Shown here: positions 27,168 through 36,442 of the stretch, piece by piece
Numbering within the stretch: position 1 is the stretch's first letter
Layout of the letters: each line of letters starts with the position of its first letter
Source of the DNA: Burkholderia cepacia GG4
GTDB taxonomy: Bacteria; Pseudomonadota; Gammaproteobacteria; Burkholderiales; Burkholderiaceae
Length of the DNA stretch: 64,000 nucleotides
Direction: 5' to 3'
NCBI RefSeq assembly: GCF_000292915.1
Contig: NC_018514.1
Location: forward strand, 1,612,001-1,676,000
Translations under genes and position numbers: made by a program
Notes under the pieces: model-generated
The model's input: only the letters and a program-made list of their open reading frames with translations
What the model was told of the DNA's origin: nothing
Databases searched by the model: none

Positions 27168-28346
27168 TCAGAGGCGCTCGACGATCGTGACGTTCGCCAT
27201 GCCACCGCCTTCGCACATGGTTTGAAGGCCGTAGCGACCACCGCTCTGTTGAAGGACGTTGATCAGCGTGGTCATCAACTTGGTTCCCGACGCGCCCAAC
27301 GGGTGGCCCAGCGCGATTGCGCCGCCATTGACGTTCAGCCGCCGGGGATCCGCACCGATCGCTTGCAGCCAGGCCAACGGCACCGGCGCAAACGCTTCGT
27401 TGACCTCGTACGCATCGATGTCCTGAATGTTCAGGCCGGCCTTGCGCAACGCACGCTCGGTCGCGGGAATGGGCGCCTCGAGCATGATGACCGGATCGTG
27501 GCCCATCACCGACATGTGGTGCACGCGAGCAATGGGTTTGAGCCCGAAGGTCTTGAGCGCACGCTCGCTGACCACCAGGACGCCAGCGGCACCGTCGCAG
27601 ATCTGGCTGGCATTGGCCGCAGTGATGACGCCGCCTTCCTGCAGGAGCTTCACGCCGGCGATGGCTTCGAGAGTTGCATCGAAGCGGATGCCCTCGTCGG
27701 CGGCATGCATTTCACCGGTGGCTCCGCTTTCTTTGGTACGGGCTTCCAGCGCGATGATCTCGCGCGCAAAACGACCCTCTTGCGTCGCCACGGCAGCACG
27801 CCGGTGGCTCTCGAGCGAATACTCGTCGAGTTGCTGCTTGGTCAGTTCGTACTTCCGGGCGATCATCTCGGCGCCGGAGAACTGGCTGAACTGGACGCCG
27901 GGGAATCGCTCGTCCATGCGCGGGCTGTTGTAGACACCCAATCCCGCCTTCCGCGGAAGTTCGCTGGGCGTGAACATCGGCACGCGCGTCATGCTCTCGA
28001 CGCCGGCTGCAATCACACAGTCCATGGCGCCCGACATCACGGCCTGCGCCGCGAAATGCAGCGCCTGCTGCGATGAACCGCACTGCCGGTCAACCGACGT
28101 CGCGGGCACCGAATCCGGCAGCGTGGACGCCAGCACCGCATTGCGGGCGATGTTCATCGACTGCTCGCCGGCCTGACCGACGCAGCCCATGATCACGTCC
28201 TCGACTGCAGCCGGATCGATCCCGGTGTCTTTCACCAGGGTATCCAGGACGACGGACGCCAGGTCGGCAGGATGCCAGCCCGACAGGCGACCATTGCGAC
28301 GGCCGCCCGCGGTGCGGCGGGCAGCGACGATAAATGCTTCAGCCAT
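27168..28346 (-). CDS. Acetyl-CoA acyltransferase (thiolase)
   Basis: 392 residues. The three thiolase signatures are intact: Cys89 nucleophile in DRQCGSSQQ, His348 in GGAIALGHPLGASG, and Cys378 in MCEGGGMANV; NEAFAPVP is also present. The substitution of the usual CxGG second motif by CEGG and the length suit degradative thiolases (FadA/SCP2-unlike). It would cleave the 3-ketoacyl-CoA made by the SDR or FadB-like enzyme. Starts at ATG 28346, behind GGAG. Confidence 0.93.
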   Translation of the reverse strand: MAEAFIVAARRTAGGRRNGRLSGWHPADLASVVLDTLVKDTGIDPAAVEDVIMGCVGQAGEQSMNIARNAVLASTLPDSVPATSVDRQCGSSQQALHFAAQAVMSGAMDCVIAAGVESMTRVPMFTPSELPRKAGLGVYNSPRMDERFPGVQFSQFSGAEMIARKYELTKQQLDEYSLESHRRAAVATQEGRFAREIIALEARTKESGATGEMHAADEGIRFDATLEAIAGVKLLQEGGVITAANASQICDGAAGVLVVSERALKTFGLKPIARVHHMSVMGHDPVIMLEAPIPATERALRKAGLNIQDIDAYEVNEAFAPVPLAWLQAIGADPRRLNVNGGAIALGHPLGASGTKLMTTLINVLQQSGGRYGLQTMCEGGGMANVTIVERL

Positions 28347-28378
28347 GAATGCTTCTCCTGCGGTAATGAAGGGATTGA

Positions 28379-29161
28379 TCAGCGGGGCGCCATGCGAATC
28401 GCGCCATCGAGGCGGACGCACTCACCGTTTAGGTATCCGTTGATGATCGTGATTTCGACCATCTGAGCGAACTCGGTCGGCGAACCGAACCGTTTGGGGA
28501 AGGGAACCGATGCGGCCAGCGCGTCCTTCACCTTGTCGGGCGCAGCCTGCATCAGCGGCGTGTCGAAGATGCCGGGAAGGATGGTGTTGATACGGATACC
28601 GTCGTCCATCAGGTCACGGGCGATCGGCAGCGTCATACCTGCGATCGCGGCCTTCGACGCCGCGTAGGCCACCTGCCCCATCTGGCCATCCTGCGCGGCG
28701 ACCGACGCCGTGTTGACGATGACGCCGCGCTCTCCGTCCGGGCCCGGCGGCAAATCGAGCATTCCTGCTGCGGACTTTGCTGCACAGCGAAAGGTCCCGA
28801 GCAGGTTGATCTGGATGACCCGCTCGAAATCCTTCATCGGAAAGTGCCGACCGGCACCGGTGGTCTTGTCGCGACTCGCCGTCTTCGCGGGGTGGCCGAT
28901 ACCGGCGCAGTTGATCATGATCCGTTCCTGGCCGTGTGCAGCACGCGCCTTGACGAAAGCAGCGTCCACCTGCTCGTCGGACGTGACGTCCACGGAGCAG
29001 TAGATTCCGCCGATCTCGCTGGCCAGGGCTTCACCAAGCTGGGCGTTGAGATCGAACACGGCGACTTTGACACCGCTCGTCGCCAGACGACGGGCCGTGG
29101 CAGCCCCGAGGCCGGAAGCGCCGCCGGTCACGACGGCAGCAATGGAAGAATCAAGTTGCAT
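28379..29161 (-). CDS. SDR, 3-hydroxyacyl-CoA dehydrogenase type (HSD17B10-like)
   Basis: 260 residues. TGGASGLG at 12-19, the NAD-specifying Asp in VFDLN, catalytic Ser153, Tyr166 and Lys170 (AYAASK), and the end RLDGAIRMAPR are typical of type II 3-hydroxyacyl-CoA dehydrogenases. First gene of the operon running through thiolase, livGFHM, kinase and racemase. Its start lies 73 nt from the 19-bp dyad shared with three other promoters, and a second palindrome lies between the two. A paralogue ending in the same words lies at 40864. Confidence 0.92.
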   Translation of the reverse strand: MQLDSSIAAVVTGGASGLGAATARRLATSGVKVAVFDLNAQLGEALASEIGGIYCSVDVTSDEQVDAAFVKARAAHGQERIMINCAGIGHPAKTASRDKTTGAGRHFPMKDFERVIQINLLGTFRCAAKSAAGMLDLPPGPDGERGVIVNTASVAAQDGQMGQVAYAASKAAIAGMTLPIARDLMDDGIRINTILPGIFDTPLMQAAPDKVKDALAASVPFPKRFGSPTEFAQMVEITIINGYLNGECVRLDGAIRMAPR

Positions 29162-29180
29162 AGTGAGAGCAATGTCTGCT

Positions 29181-29196
29181 GGACGGCCATCCGTCC
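29181..29196. promoter_or_regulatory. Palindrome GGACGG-N4-CCGTCC in SDR leader
   Basis: A perfect 6-bp-arm dyad 19 nt upstream of the SDR start codon, downstream of the shared activator-like site. It could be a repressor operator overlapping transcription initiation or a small leader hairpin. Confidence 0.4.
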
Positions 29197-29234
29197 ACTG
29201 CGATTCGTAGTCTAGGGACGCACCTGGTGCGATA

Positions 29235-29253
29235 CCATCGTCGGAAGAGACGA
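29235..29253 (-). promoter_or_regulatory. Shared 19-bp dyad, site 1 (SDR-thiolase-liv operon / luxR)
   Basis: CCATCGTCGGAAGAGACGA. The core TCGTCG-AA-GACGA is dyad-symmetric. It lies 73 nt from the SDR start and, on the other side, 44 nt from the luxR start. The same sequence, in the same orientation relative to the gene it precedes, occurs at 32007, 45099 and 60662. Position suggests an activator site upstream of the -35 region; the LuxR/LAL protein encoded alongside is the leading candidate. Confidence 0.7.
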
Positions 29254-29297
29254 GTGCACGCCGGACCTTCACACGCAACAATTCGACACATCCCCGT

Positions 29298-31982
29298 ATG
29301 CGATCCACTTCTGCGCCCCCAGTGTCCACCTATCCCCCCCATCACACCACGCCGATGATTTCACTGGCCAAGCTGGCACCGTTGGTGCAACGCGCGGCCG
29401 AGGTGAAGCGCGCCGGCGTCGCCGGCCGACTCGCCAACGCCGGCGCGGTCAAGTTGATCCTCGTGCGCGCCCCCGCCGGATTCGGCAAAACGATGGCAAT
29501 GGTCCAGATCCGCGAAGCGCTCGAAGATCGCGGCATGGCGACTGCGTGGCTGACGCTGGATGCCGCCGACAACGACGTGCCGCGTTTTCTGGCCGGCTTG
29601 TCAGCCGCGCTGGGCCAGATGGGCCTCGAGCGCGGGGCCGCCGCGCAGGATCCGCTGGCGCAACTGGTTTCGGAACAAACCCCCTACGCGTTGTTCCTGG
29701 ACGATTTCGAGGTTATCCGGGAAGGAGGCGTGCTCGGCCTGGTGCGAGAGCTGCTGGAGCAGTTGCCGCGCAACGGGCAAGTGATCATTGGCTCGCGCAA
29801 CCTGCCCGACCTCGGCGTCGGTCGTCTGCGCGCGCGCGGCCTGCTCCTGGAACTCGAAACGGACTCGCTGCGTTTCTCGCCCGCCGAGGCCGCTGAATTC
29901 TTCCGGCTGCGCGGGGCCGAGCTGTCGCTGGAAACGCTGGATCGCGTCCTCGGGAAGACCGAAGGCTGGGTAGCGGCCCTTTGGCTGCTGTCGCTGGCGC
30001 TGCAACGTTCGGACCAATCCGCGGATGTCGTCGCGCGACTCTCTGCATCGGACCGCGACGTGGCCGACTATCTCACCGAAGAGGTGTTCTCTCAGCAAGA
30101 GCCCGTCGTTCGGGAGTTTTTGCTACGCACGAGCGTGCTGCATCACCTCAGCGCGCCCGTATGCCAGGCGTTGCTCCCGCAGGCGGATTGCGATGCCATG
30201 CTGCAGTCGCTGCACCGCGGCAATGTTTTTCTGATCCCGGTGGAAGACGCGCCCGATCTGTTCAGGTACCACAGCCTGTTCGCGGACTACCTCCGCCGTC
30301 AGCTCGAGCGGGAACGCCCCGACGATGCCGCGCGACTGCACCTGGCCGCCTCCGGCTGGTACGAGTCGCAGCAGCGGCCCGTGCCCGCGATCGACCACGC
30401 CATTGCCGGCGGCGACTATCCGCATGCGCTGGAACTGCTCGAGCACCATGCGCACGGACTCCTCGAACAAGGTCGCATGCGTCTGCTCGATCGCTGGTTT
30501 ACCACGATCACGCCCGAATTGCTGCGCGCGCGACCGCGGCTGCAGGTGATCGCGGTATGGGCACGCTGCTTCAGCCAGGGCCCGTGGACCGCGATGAAGT
30601 GGCTGGAAGAGTCAGGCTGCCGGGAGAGCGGCGATCCGCAGGTTCAGGCCCACGTCCGGGCACTCCTTCCGGTGCTGCTGGCGATGATGGATCGCTACGA
30701 AGAGGCCAATGAAGCCGGCCATTCCGGCCTGGCTCGACTACCGACCGGCAATGCGTTCGTCGACAGCGTGCTGCTCAACGCGATGGCGCATATCCTGTCG
30801 GTCATCGGCGAGCGCAAGGAAGCGCACCGCTTCCTCGAGGACGCCCGCCATGCCCAGGCGGACGGCGCCTTCAACCGCATGTACACCGAGACCGTCGGGG
30901 GGATGCTGGACCTGCGCGAAGGTCATCTGCGACAGGCGACCGCCCGCTTTCGCATGGCGGTCACTGCAACGTCGAGCACGTCGGCCTACAACTACGCGCA
31001 CGGCAATGCATGGGCCGGCGTGCCCTATGCAGGCGCGCTTTACGAAGCCGATGATCTCGTGGCGGCCGAACGACTGCTGAACGTCTACCTGCCGCTGGCG
31101 AGGGATGTCGGGCTGCCCGACCACATGATCTCCAGTCACCGCCTGCGTGCGCGTCTTGCATTCCTGCGCGGAGAAGTGGACACCGCGTTGCTTACGTTGA
31201 CGGAGCTCGAATACCTGGGCCATCAGCGCCAGTTGCCGCGCGTCACCGCGAGCGCGAAGCTGGAACGTTCGAGGCTGCTGACGTTGCAAGGGCATGCAGT
31301 TGCAGCACGCGAGGAATTGGCACGGGCCCTGGCGCTGGACGCCCTCAACTCCGATACGAAACCCTCTCAAGACGTCGACGATGCATTCATCGCACGGATG
31401 CGGCTCGATCTCCATGCCGGCGATCCCAATTCACTGGTGCAACCACTCGAAGTTCAGTTGCGACTTGCCCAGCAGTCCGGCCGCCAGCATCGCGCCCTCA
31501 AACTGCGCCTGTTTCTGGCGCTCGCCTTCTTCCGCAATGGTGACGTGGGGCGTGCAATGAACTGGGCGAATCCGCTTCTGCAGGAAACTTGTCGCGAGGG
31601 ATTCGTCCGCTTGCTGCTGGATGAGGGACCCATCGTGGCTCCGCTCCTGCATCGCATTCAATCGGGTTCGGCGGATTCCGCCCAAGACCCGATCTTGCAA
31701 GAGTACGTCCAGCGCCTGGCCGACCGCCTGGGTCCGGTCGGAACCGACGACGAAGCCGACGCCGGCCAGGCTGTATCCGGACCTACCGAACCGCTTACGC
31801 GTAAAGAGATTCGAGTTCTCCAACTGCTCGCGGAGGGTTACTCCAATACCGCGATGGCCGAGAAGCTGTTTATTTCCGACAGCACAGTACGCACGCATCT
31901 TCGCAACATCAACACGAAGCTCGACAGCCGCAGCCGCACCCAGGCTGTGGCAATTGCGCGCCGGTTGGGCATCGTACGCTGA
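29298..31982 (+). CDS. LuxR-family, MalT/LAL-type ATP-dependent activator
   Basis: 894 residues, the normal size for a large ATP-binding LuxR regulator. An NTPase domain with Walker A RAPAGFGKT (about 57-65) and ALFLDDFEVI (Walker B) is followed by a winged helix, a helical TPR-like sensor region (about 400-800) and a C-terminal LuxR helix-turn-helix (LTRKEIRVLQLLAEGYSNTA, STVRTHLRNINTKL). Relatives such as MalT and AlkS activate catabolic operons on binding an inducer and ATP. Divergent from the SDR operon and just upstream of the binding-protein operon. It is the best candidate for recognising the 19-bp dyad. Confidence 0.93.
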   Translation: MRSTSAPPVSTYPPHHTTPMISLAKLAPLVQRAAEVKRAGVAGRLANAGAVKLILVRAPAGFGKTMAMVQIREALEDRGMATAWLTLDAADNDVPRFLAGLSAALGQMGLERGAAAQDPLAQLVSEQTPYALFLDDFEVIREGGVLGLVRELLEQLPRNGQVIIGSRNLPDLGVGRLRARGLLLELETDSLRFSPAEAAEFFRLRGAELSLETLDRVLGKTEGWVAALWLLSLALQRSDQSADVVARLSASDRDVADYLTEEVFSQQEPVVREFLLRTSVLHHLSAPVCQALLPQADCDAMLQSLHRGNVFLIPVEDAPDLFRYHSLFADYLRRQLERERPDDAARLHLAASGWYESQQRPVPAIDHAIAGGDYPHALELLEHHAHGLLEQGRMRLLDRWFTTITPELLRARPRLQVIAVWARCFSQGPWTAMKWLEESGCRESGDPQVQAHVRALLPVLLAMMDRYEEANEAGHSGLARLPTGNAFVDSVLLNAMAHILSVIGERKEAHRFLEDARHAQADGAFNRMYTETVGGMLDLREGHLRQATARFRMAVTATSSTSAYNYAHGNAWAGVPYAGALYEADDLVAAERLLNVYLPLARDVGLPDHMISSHRLRARLAFLRGEVDTALLTLTELEYLGHQRQLPRVTASAKLERSRLLTLQGHAVAAREELARALALDALNSDTKPSQDVDDAFIARMRLDLHAGDPNSLVQPLEVQLRLAQQSGRQHRALKLRLFLALAFFRNGDVGRAMNWANPLLQETCREGFVRLLLDEGPIVAPLLHRIQSGSADSAQDPILQEYVQRLADRLGPVGTDDEADAGQAVSGPTEPLTRKEIRVLQLLAEGYSNTAMAEKLFISDSTVRTHLRNINTKLDSRSRTQAVAIARRLGIVR

Positions 31983-32006
31983 CCAGCTTGCCTGCGGATG
32001 TGCAAT

Positions 32007-32025
32007 TCGTCGCTTTCGACGATGG
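32007..32025 (+). promoter_or_regulatory. Shared 19-bp dyad, site 4 (binding-protein operon)
   Basis: On the + strand TCGTCGCTTTCGACGATGG, the exact inverse of CCATCGTCGAAAGCGACGA. It is the most symmetric copy, with TCGTCG and CGACGA arms. It lies 87 nt before the substrate-binding-protein start and 24 nt after the luxR stop. Confidence 0.7.
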
Positions 32026-32112
32026 GGTGTCGGCTGCACCGCGCCTAGGATGCCAAGGGACTAATAGCAGAAAAACCCAGGGGCATCCGCACCCTGCATC
32101 CCAGGAGACACC

Positions 32113-33336
32113 ATGACCGTCCGAATCGACCGCAGAGCGTTTATCGCAGGCGTGGCCGCCGCTTCACTGATGCTGGCCACGACCGGGACCTACGCGCAAA
32201 AGAAATATGATCCCGGCGCCACCGATACCGAGATCAAGATCGGCAACATCCTGCCCTACTCGGGCCCGGTATCGGCCTATGGCACGATCGGCAAATCGGC
32301 CGCCGCCTATTTCGCGAAGATCAACGCCGAAGGCGGCGTCAATGGCCGCAAGATCAATTTCATCTCGGTTGACGATGCCTATACGCCGTCCAAGACGGTC
32401 GAGCAGGCTCGCAAACTGGTCGAACAGGATCAGGTGCTGGCGATCTTCCTGCCGCTCGGTACGGCCAACAACCTCGCGATCCAGAAATACCTGACGATCA
32501 AGAAGGTGCCGCAACTCTTCGTCGGCTCGGGTGCCACCCGCTTTGGCGAAGTCAAGCAGAATCCGTGGACCATCGGCTGGCAACCCACCAACCACGCTGA
32601 AGCGGTCGCATACGCACAGCACATCCTGCAAACCCAGCCGAATGCAAAGGTCGCGATCCTGATGCAGAACGACGACTTCGGCAAAGACTATTACCAAGGC
32701 ATCATCGACGGGCTGGGAAGCAAGGCCAAGTCAACGGTCGTCTCGTTCCAGACGTACGAGACGACCGATCCTACGGTCGACAGCCAGATCGTGTCGATGA
32801 AGGGTTCGGGCGCCGATACGCTGATTCTGCTGACCACGCCGAAGTTCTCGGCAATGGCGATCAAGAAGGCGGCCGAAATCGGCTGGCAACCGACTCGGTA
32901 TGTCGTCAGTTCGGCCAGCTCCGTGGGCACGGTTCTCAAGCCGGCCGGCTTTGGCGCGTCCAAGGGCGTGATCAGCGCGACCTATCTGAGGGATCCGACG
33001 GATCCGTCCACGAAGGCAACGAAGGAGTATCAGGATTACGCGGCCTTCATGAAGCAGTACTACCCGGCGGGCGACGTGTCGGACACGCTGAACGTGCTCG
33101 GTTACTCGATTGCGCAGACGCTGGTGCAAACCTTGAAGCAGGCGGGCGACAACCTCACGCGAGACAATGTGATGAAGCAGGCGCTGAGCCTGAACGTGAC
33201 CCTGCCGATGCTTCAACCCGGGATCAACGTGCAGACGTCGGCAACGGACGCCTATCCGATCAAGAAGCTGCAGCTGATGCAATTCAACGGCACACGCTAC
33301 GAGCTCATGGCCGGCGTGTTCGGCAGCGGCAAGTGA
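32113..33336 (+). CDS. ABC transporter substrate-binding protein (LivK-like)
   Basis: 407 residues. An N-terminal export signal (IDRRAFIAGVAAASLMLATTGTYA, cut after AYA-type site) carries a twin-arginine-like DRRAFI. The mature part is a type I periplasmic binding protein: IKIGNILPYSGPVSAYG, INAEGGVNGRKI, QARKLVEQDQV. It is the missing binding component of LivMHFG encoded on the other strand. GGAGACACC precedes the ATG. A strong hairpin separates it from the downstream hydratase gene. Confidence 0.93.
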   Translation: MTVRIDRRAFIAGVAAASLMLATTGTYAQKKYDPGATDTEIKIGNILPYSGPVSAYGTIGKSAAAYFAKINAEGGVNGRKINFISVDDAYTPSKTVEQARKLVEQDQVLAIFLPLGTANNLAIQKYLTIKKVPQLFVGSGATRFGEVKQNPWTIGWQPTNHAEAVAYAQHILQTQPNAKVAILMQNDDFGKDYYQGIIDGLGSKAKSTVVSFQTYETTDPTVDSQIVSMKGSGADTLILLTTPKFSAMAIKKAAEIGWQPTRYVVSSASSVGTVLKPAGFGASKGVISATYLRDPTDPSTKATKEYQDYAAFMKQYYPAGDVSDTLNVLGYSIAQTLVQTLKQAGDNLTRDNVMKQALSLNVTLPMLQPGINVQTSATDAYPIKKLQLMQFNGTRYELMAGVFGSGK

Positions 33337-33351
33337 CGTAACCGGTGTTTC

Positions 33352-33376
33352 GCGGGCGCCGTCCGGCGGCGCCCGC
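33352..33376 (+). terminator. 10-bp GC-rich hairpin after the binding-protein gene
   Basis: GCGGGCGCCG (33352-33361) and CGGCGCCCGC (33367-33376) form a perfect stem with a TCCGG loop, 16 nt after the stop and 16 nt before the next start. There is no T-run, so it probably attenuates transcription or protects the abundant upstream message rather than ending the operon. Confidence 0.6.
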
Positions 33377-33392
33377 TTAGCGGAGAGCAACT

Positions 33393-34166
33393 TTGGATTT
33401 CCGATTTGAGCGCATCGAGTCCGGCGCCGTCTTCACGATCACCCGTCCCGATCGATTGAATGCACTCGATCGCGCAGTCTGGGACGGACTCGAGTCTTGC
33501 CTGGACGCGGTGGAACGGGATGGCACGCGATTTCTGCTGATCACGGCCGAAGGAGAACGTGCGTTCAGCGCCGGTAGCGATCTGAAAGACAACGCCATCG
33601 AGACCTGGGACCAGCAAGCCAGGAAGAACGACCGCATTCGCAATCTGCTGCTGCGACTTTCACGATCGCCGCTGTTCACGATCGCGGCGATGAACGGCGC
33701 CGCGTTTGGCGGGGGACTGGAACTCGCGCTCGCGTGCACAGTGCGGACCGCGGTGAAACGTGCCACATTCGCGATGCCGGAAATCCGGTTGGGCGTGATG
33801 CCGACATACGGCGGAACTCAATTCCTGCCGGCCGTCGTCGGTCGTTCACGCGCGGCGGAATTGATGCTGACCGGACGAGTGCTGAATGCTCAGGAAGCCC
33901 AGATGTGGGGACTCGTGAGCTTCGTGAAAGATGACCGCGCTGCCCTGCTGGACCACGCGATCGCGTTAGGTAACGAGGTGGCGGGGTTCAGCGCCGTCGC
34001 GTATCGGAGCATCCTCGACAGCCTTCCCTCGACCGACGGCCCTGCCGACCAAGCCGGGATGGACAGGGAAGCCGCACTGATGCGGCGTGTGCTCGAAACC
34101 GACGACGCGAAAGAAGGTATTGCTGCTTTCCTGGAGAAACGCAGACCGGTCTTCAAAGGCCAATGA
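33393..34166 (+). CDS. Enoyl-CoA hydratase/isomerase family protein
   Basis: 257 residues of the crotonase fold. Oxyanion-hole segments FSAGSDLKD and NGAAFGGGLELALAC and the second-Glu region MPEIRLGVMPTYGGTQ are present; the first acid is Glu in GLELAL and the other in MPEIRLG. Start is TTG 33393, with GGAGAG upstream; no better ATG keeps the N-terminus. It follows the binding-protein gene and is probably in the same activated unit. Confidence 0.88.
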   Translation: MDFRFERIESGAVFTITRPDRLNALDRAVWDGLESCLDAVERDGTRFLLITAEGERAFSAGSDLKDNAIETWDQQARKNDRIRNLLLRLSRSPLFTIAAMNGAAFGGGLELALACTVRTAVKRATFAMPEIRLGVMPTYGGTQFLPAVVGRSRAAELMLTGRVLNAQEAQMWGLVSFVKDDRAALLDHAIALGNEVAGFSAVAYRSILDSLPSTDGPADQAGMDREAALMRRVLETDDAKEGIAAFLEKRRPVFKGQ

Positions 34167-34209
34167 GATTCCCCGACACGAACACACGCGCGCATGCGCG
34201 ACAGGACCC

Positions 34210-34893
34210 ATGACAGACACGCCCCTTTTCGACGCTCTGCGATCCGTTCTCGACACTCGATTCAGTTGCCGCGGCTACCTCTCCCGGGAGGTGCCTGCCG
34301 AAACGATCGACGCGATTCTCTCGATCGCACAACGCACGCCTTCCTGGTGCAATTCGCAGCCGTGGCAAATCATCCTCACCAGGCCCGCTGCAACGCATCG
34401 GCTTCGTTCCGCATTGCAGGCGGCATCCGCGTTACCCAACGATCAGTGGGAAATCGCTCCGCCAGCGGAATATCGCGGCGTATATCGCGATCGCAGACGC
34501 ACCTGCGGATTGCAGTTGTATGAAAGTGTGGGCGTCACCGCCGGAGACCGCGAGGCTTCCGCTCGTCAAGCCGAGGAAAATTTCAGGCTGTTTGGCGCGC
34601 CGCATGTGGCCGTCATCACGACCGACGCACTGCTCGGCACCTATGGCGTTCTCGATTGCGGCGCGTACGTAAACAACTTCATGCTGGCTGCAGCGAGCCT
34701 TGGTGTGTCGGCAATCGCACAAGCCGCCCTTGCGTCCAAAGCGCATGTCCTGCGCGAGATCCTGTCGATCCCGTCGGAGCGACGCGTCGTCTGCGGCATC
34801 TCCTTCGGATATGCAGATTCTTCGCATCCCGCGAATGCATTTCGAACCGAAAGAGCACCGCTGAACCAGGTTGCCACATTCGTCACGGAGTAG
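34210..34893 (+). CDS. Nitroreductase-family flavoprotein
   Basis: 227 residues. The FMN-binding N-terminus (TRFSCRGYLSREVPAETIDAIL, AQRTPSWCNSQPW) and the central LGVSAIAQAAL segment identify an NfsA/FRase-type FMN reductase. Such enzymes reduce quinones, enones or nitro groups with NAD(P)H; here an enoate or enone intermediate is plausible. ATG 34210 is chosen over an upstream frame continuing from the hydratase. 43 nt after that gene, so probably co-transcribed. Confidence 0.88.
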   Translation: MTDTPLFDALRSVLDTRFSCRGYLSREVPAETIDAILSIAQRTPSWCNSQPWQIILTRPAATHRLRSALQAASALPNDQWEIAPPAEYRGVYRDRRRTCGLQLYESVGVTAGDREASARQAEENFRLFGAPHVAVITTDALLGTYGVLDCGAYVNNFMLAAASLGVSAIAQAALASKAHVLREILSIPSERRVVCGISFGYADSSHPANAFRTERAPLNQVATFVTE

Positions 34894-35027
34894 GACACCG
34901 ACTGGCTCGTTTATCCGGGTCCACCCGGGTGACGAGCGCCTCTTGGAACGGCATCGCGCCGACGCCCGCGCCTCGCGATGCCGGGCAGGCAATACGCCGC
35001 TCCCGAAGACTCACTGACGCGCAGCGC

Positions 35028-35058
35028 TACCCGAAAGTATAGATTCGACGTCATGGTA
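35028..35058. promoter_or_regulatory. Tandem TACTnnnnAGTA-like sites upstream of tetR
   Basis: TACCCGAAAGTA (35028-35039) matches the TACTnnnnAGTA consensus with one mismatch. Exactly 19 bp on, GACGTCATGGTA (35047-35058) matches 5 of 8 defined positions. The 19-bp spacing equals that at 41696 and 45405. It lies 110 nt before tetR, suggesting autorepression, but the second half is weak. Confidence 0.4.
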
Positions 35059-35167
35059 GTATCCGCCATTCGCATACTGCGGTTGCCGCCGCGTGTCGAT
35101 CCGTTACTTGCCTCGTGCAAGACAGACGTTCACGGGAGGCGGACACGACGAATCTGAGGGAGTCTTC

Positions 35168-35785
35168 ATGGGCGCTATCGCTTCACCTTGGAAGAAGGCT
35201 GAAGCTCGCGAAAGCGAGAGAGAACGAAAGCGGCTGGCCGTTCTTCGAACGGCCGCACGTCTTTTCAATGAAAAGGGATTTCACGCATCGTCGCTGGATG
35301 AGGTTGCCGAACGGCTCCACATCACGAAGCCGACCGTCTATTACTATGCAAAGAACAAGGACGAAATCCTGTTCGAATGCGTACGCATGGGCCTGGACAT
35401 GATGCAACAGGCGATCCGCAATATCACGGTGACGGGTGGCAGCGCAGTCGAAAAATTTGAAGCGGCCATGCTCGAATACGCGAAGATCGTCACGATGGAT
35501 TTCGGCATGTGCGTCATTCGCATCGGTGAAGAATCCTTGATTCCGGAGAACCGGGTCAAGCTTCGCAGGCTCAAGGCAGACATCGATCATGAGTTCCGGA
35601 TTCTGCTCGAAAAGGCCATCGAGGAGAAAGCCTTCGCCCCGATCGAGCCCAAGCTCGGTGCCTTCGTCGTCGCGGGCGCGCTGAGCTGGATCGGCCGGTG
35701 GTATCGCGAAGACGGACAAATGACCGCGGAAGAAATCGCCCGCCAGGCCACTTCCATCTTGTTGAACGGCCTGCGAGCACGATGA
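35168..35785 (+). CDS. TetR-family transcriptional repressor
   Basis: 205 residues. The N-terminal helix-turn-helix (RTAARLFNEKGFHASSLDEVAERLHIT, KPTVYYYAKNKDEIL) is canonical, and the C-terminal ligand domain has the TetR_C-type end AEEIARQATSILLNGL. ATG 35168 follows GAGGGAG. Length and sequence style fit regulators of fatty or branched acid degradation. It is the only TetR gene in the window and the natural candidate for the TACTnnnnAGTA sites around it. Confidence 0.92.
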   Translation: MGAIASPWKKAEARESERERKRLAVLRTAARLFNEKGFHASSLDEVAERLHITKPTVYYYAKNKDEILFECVRMGLDMMQQAIRNITVTGGSAVEKFEAAMLEYAKIVTMDFGMCVIRIGEESLIPENRVKLRRLKADIDHEFRILLEKAIEEKAFAPIEPKLGAFVVAGALSWIGRWYREDGQMTAEEIARQATSILLNGLRAR

Positions 35786-36442
35786 GCGCGCAGCAGATGT
35801 GCAACTGCGGCTACTGGGCCGAACCCGCCGTATCCACTCCTGCACCCGGTGACTGTCGTCACTCGCTGCGTCACGATTGAACTCTGCCTCTTCCTCTCCT
35901 TCGCTTCATTCCGGTCAACCAGGACGTTCAGGCGCAGCGCAGGCAGCACCAGCACCGCGCGTCTCTCCAGGCGCGCCCGAATCGCCCAACGGCTCGATGC
36001 CGCGTTAGTTCGCAACACGAGCACCCGAATCATTCCCCGTTGTGTGCCGGCGTACTTCCTCGCAGCGTTCTGCACGGGTACTTCCTACTCCTGTACGCGA
36101 CGTAATCGGCAAAGACGACCGTCATTTTTTTCGTCCCTTCACCACGCAAAATAAAAAACCTACTCGTCAGTAGAAATACCATTGTCGTAGCGAGACTACA
36201 TCCCTACCATTGACCATTGCAGAGAATCGCTACATCGATTCGTCAACGTCGGGCTACCTGTATACAGGTATCCGCGTCGACCGTTCGGGCCCAACCGGCC
36301 GTAGCGAGTTCTCGCCTGATCTGGCATGACTACGCCACATCACCCTGCCTTGCCAGCCGAATGTGTCCGGTACAGATCCATCGGACGCGTGCAACTCCAG
36401 AACCTCACTCGAACAACGAGCAACATAAACATGGAGAGCAAC
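35786..36442. other. Long intergenic region with one orphan operator-like site
   Basis: 657 nt between tetR and the GH3 gene. No gene is supported on either strand. Apart from the site at 36160, which sits in an A+T-rich promoter-like patch (36150-36200), I see nothing recognisable. The patch may be the promoter of a long 5' leader or of a lost gene. Confidence 0.45.
36160..36173. promoter_or_regulatory. Single CTACT-N4-AGTAG site
   Basis: CTACTCGTCAGTAG is a perfect dyad and a perfect match to the TACTnnnnAGTA consensus, and shares its outer C/G with the copy at 41714. No 19-bp partner is present. It lies 270 nt upstream of the GH3 gene. Confidence 0.45.

Noticed and set aside
26289..28076. 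595-codon open frame on the + strand
   Set aside because: Runs antisense to livG, livF and the thiolase, which have full catalytic motifs; it shows only Arg/His/Gln-rich shadow composition.
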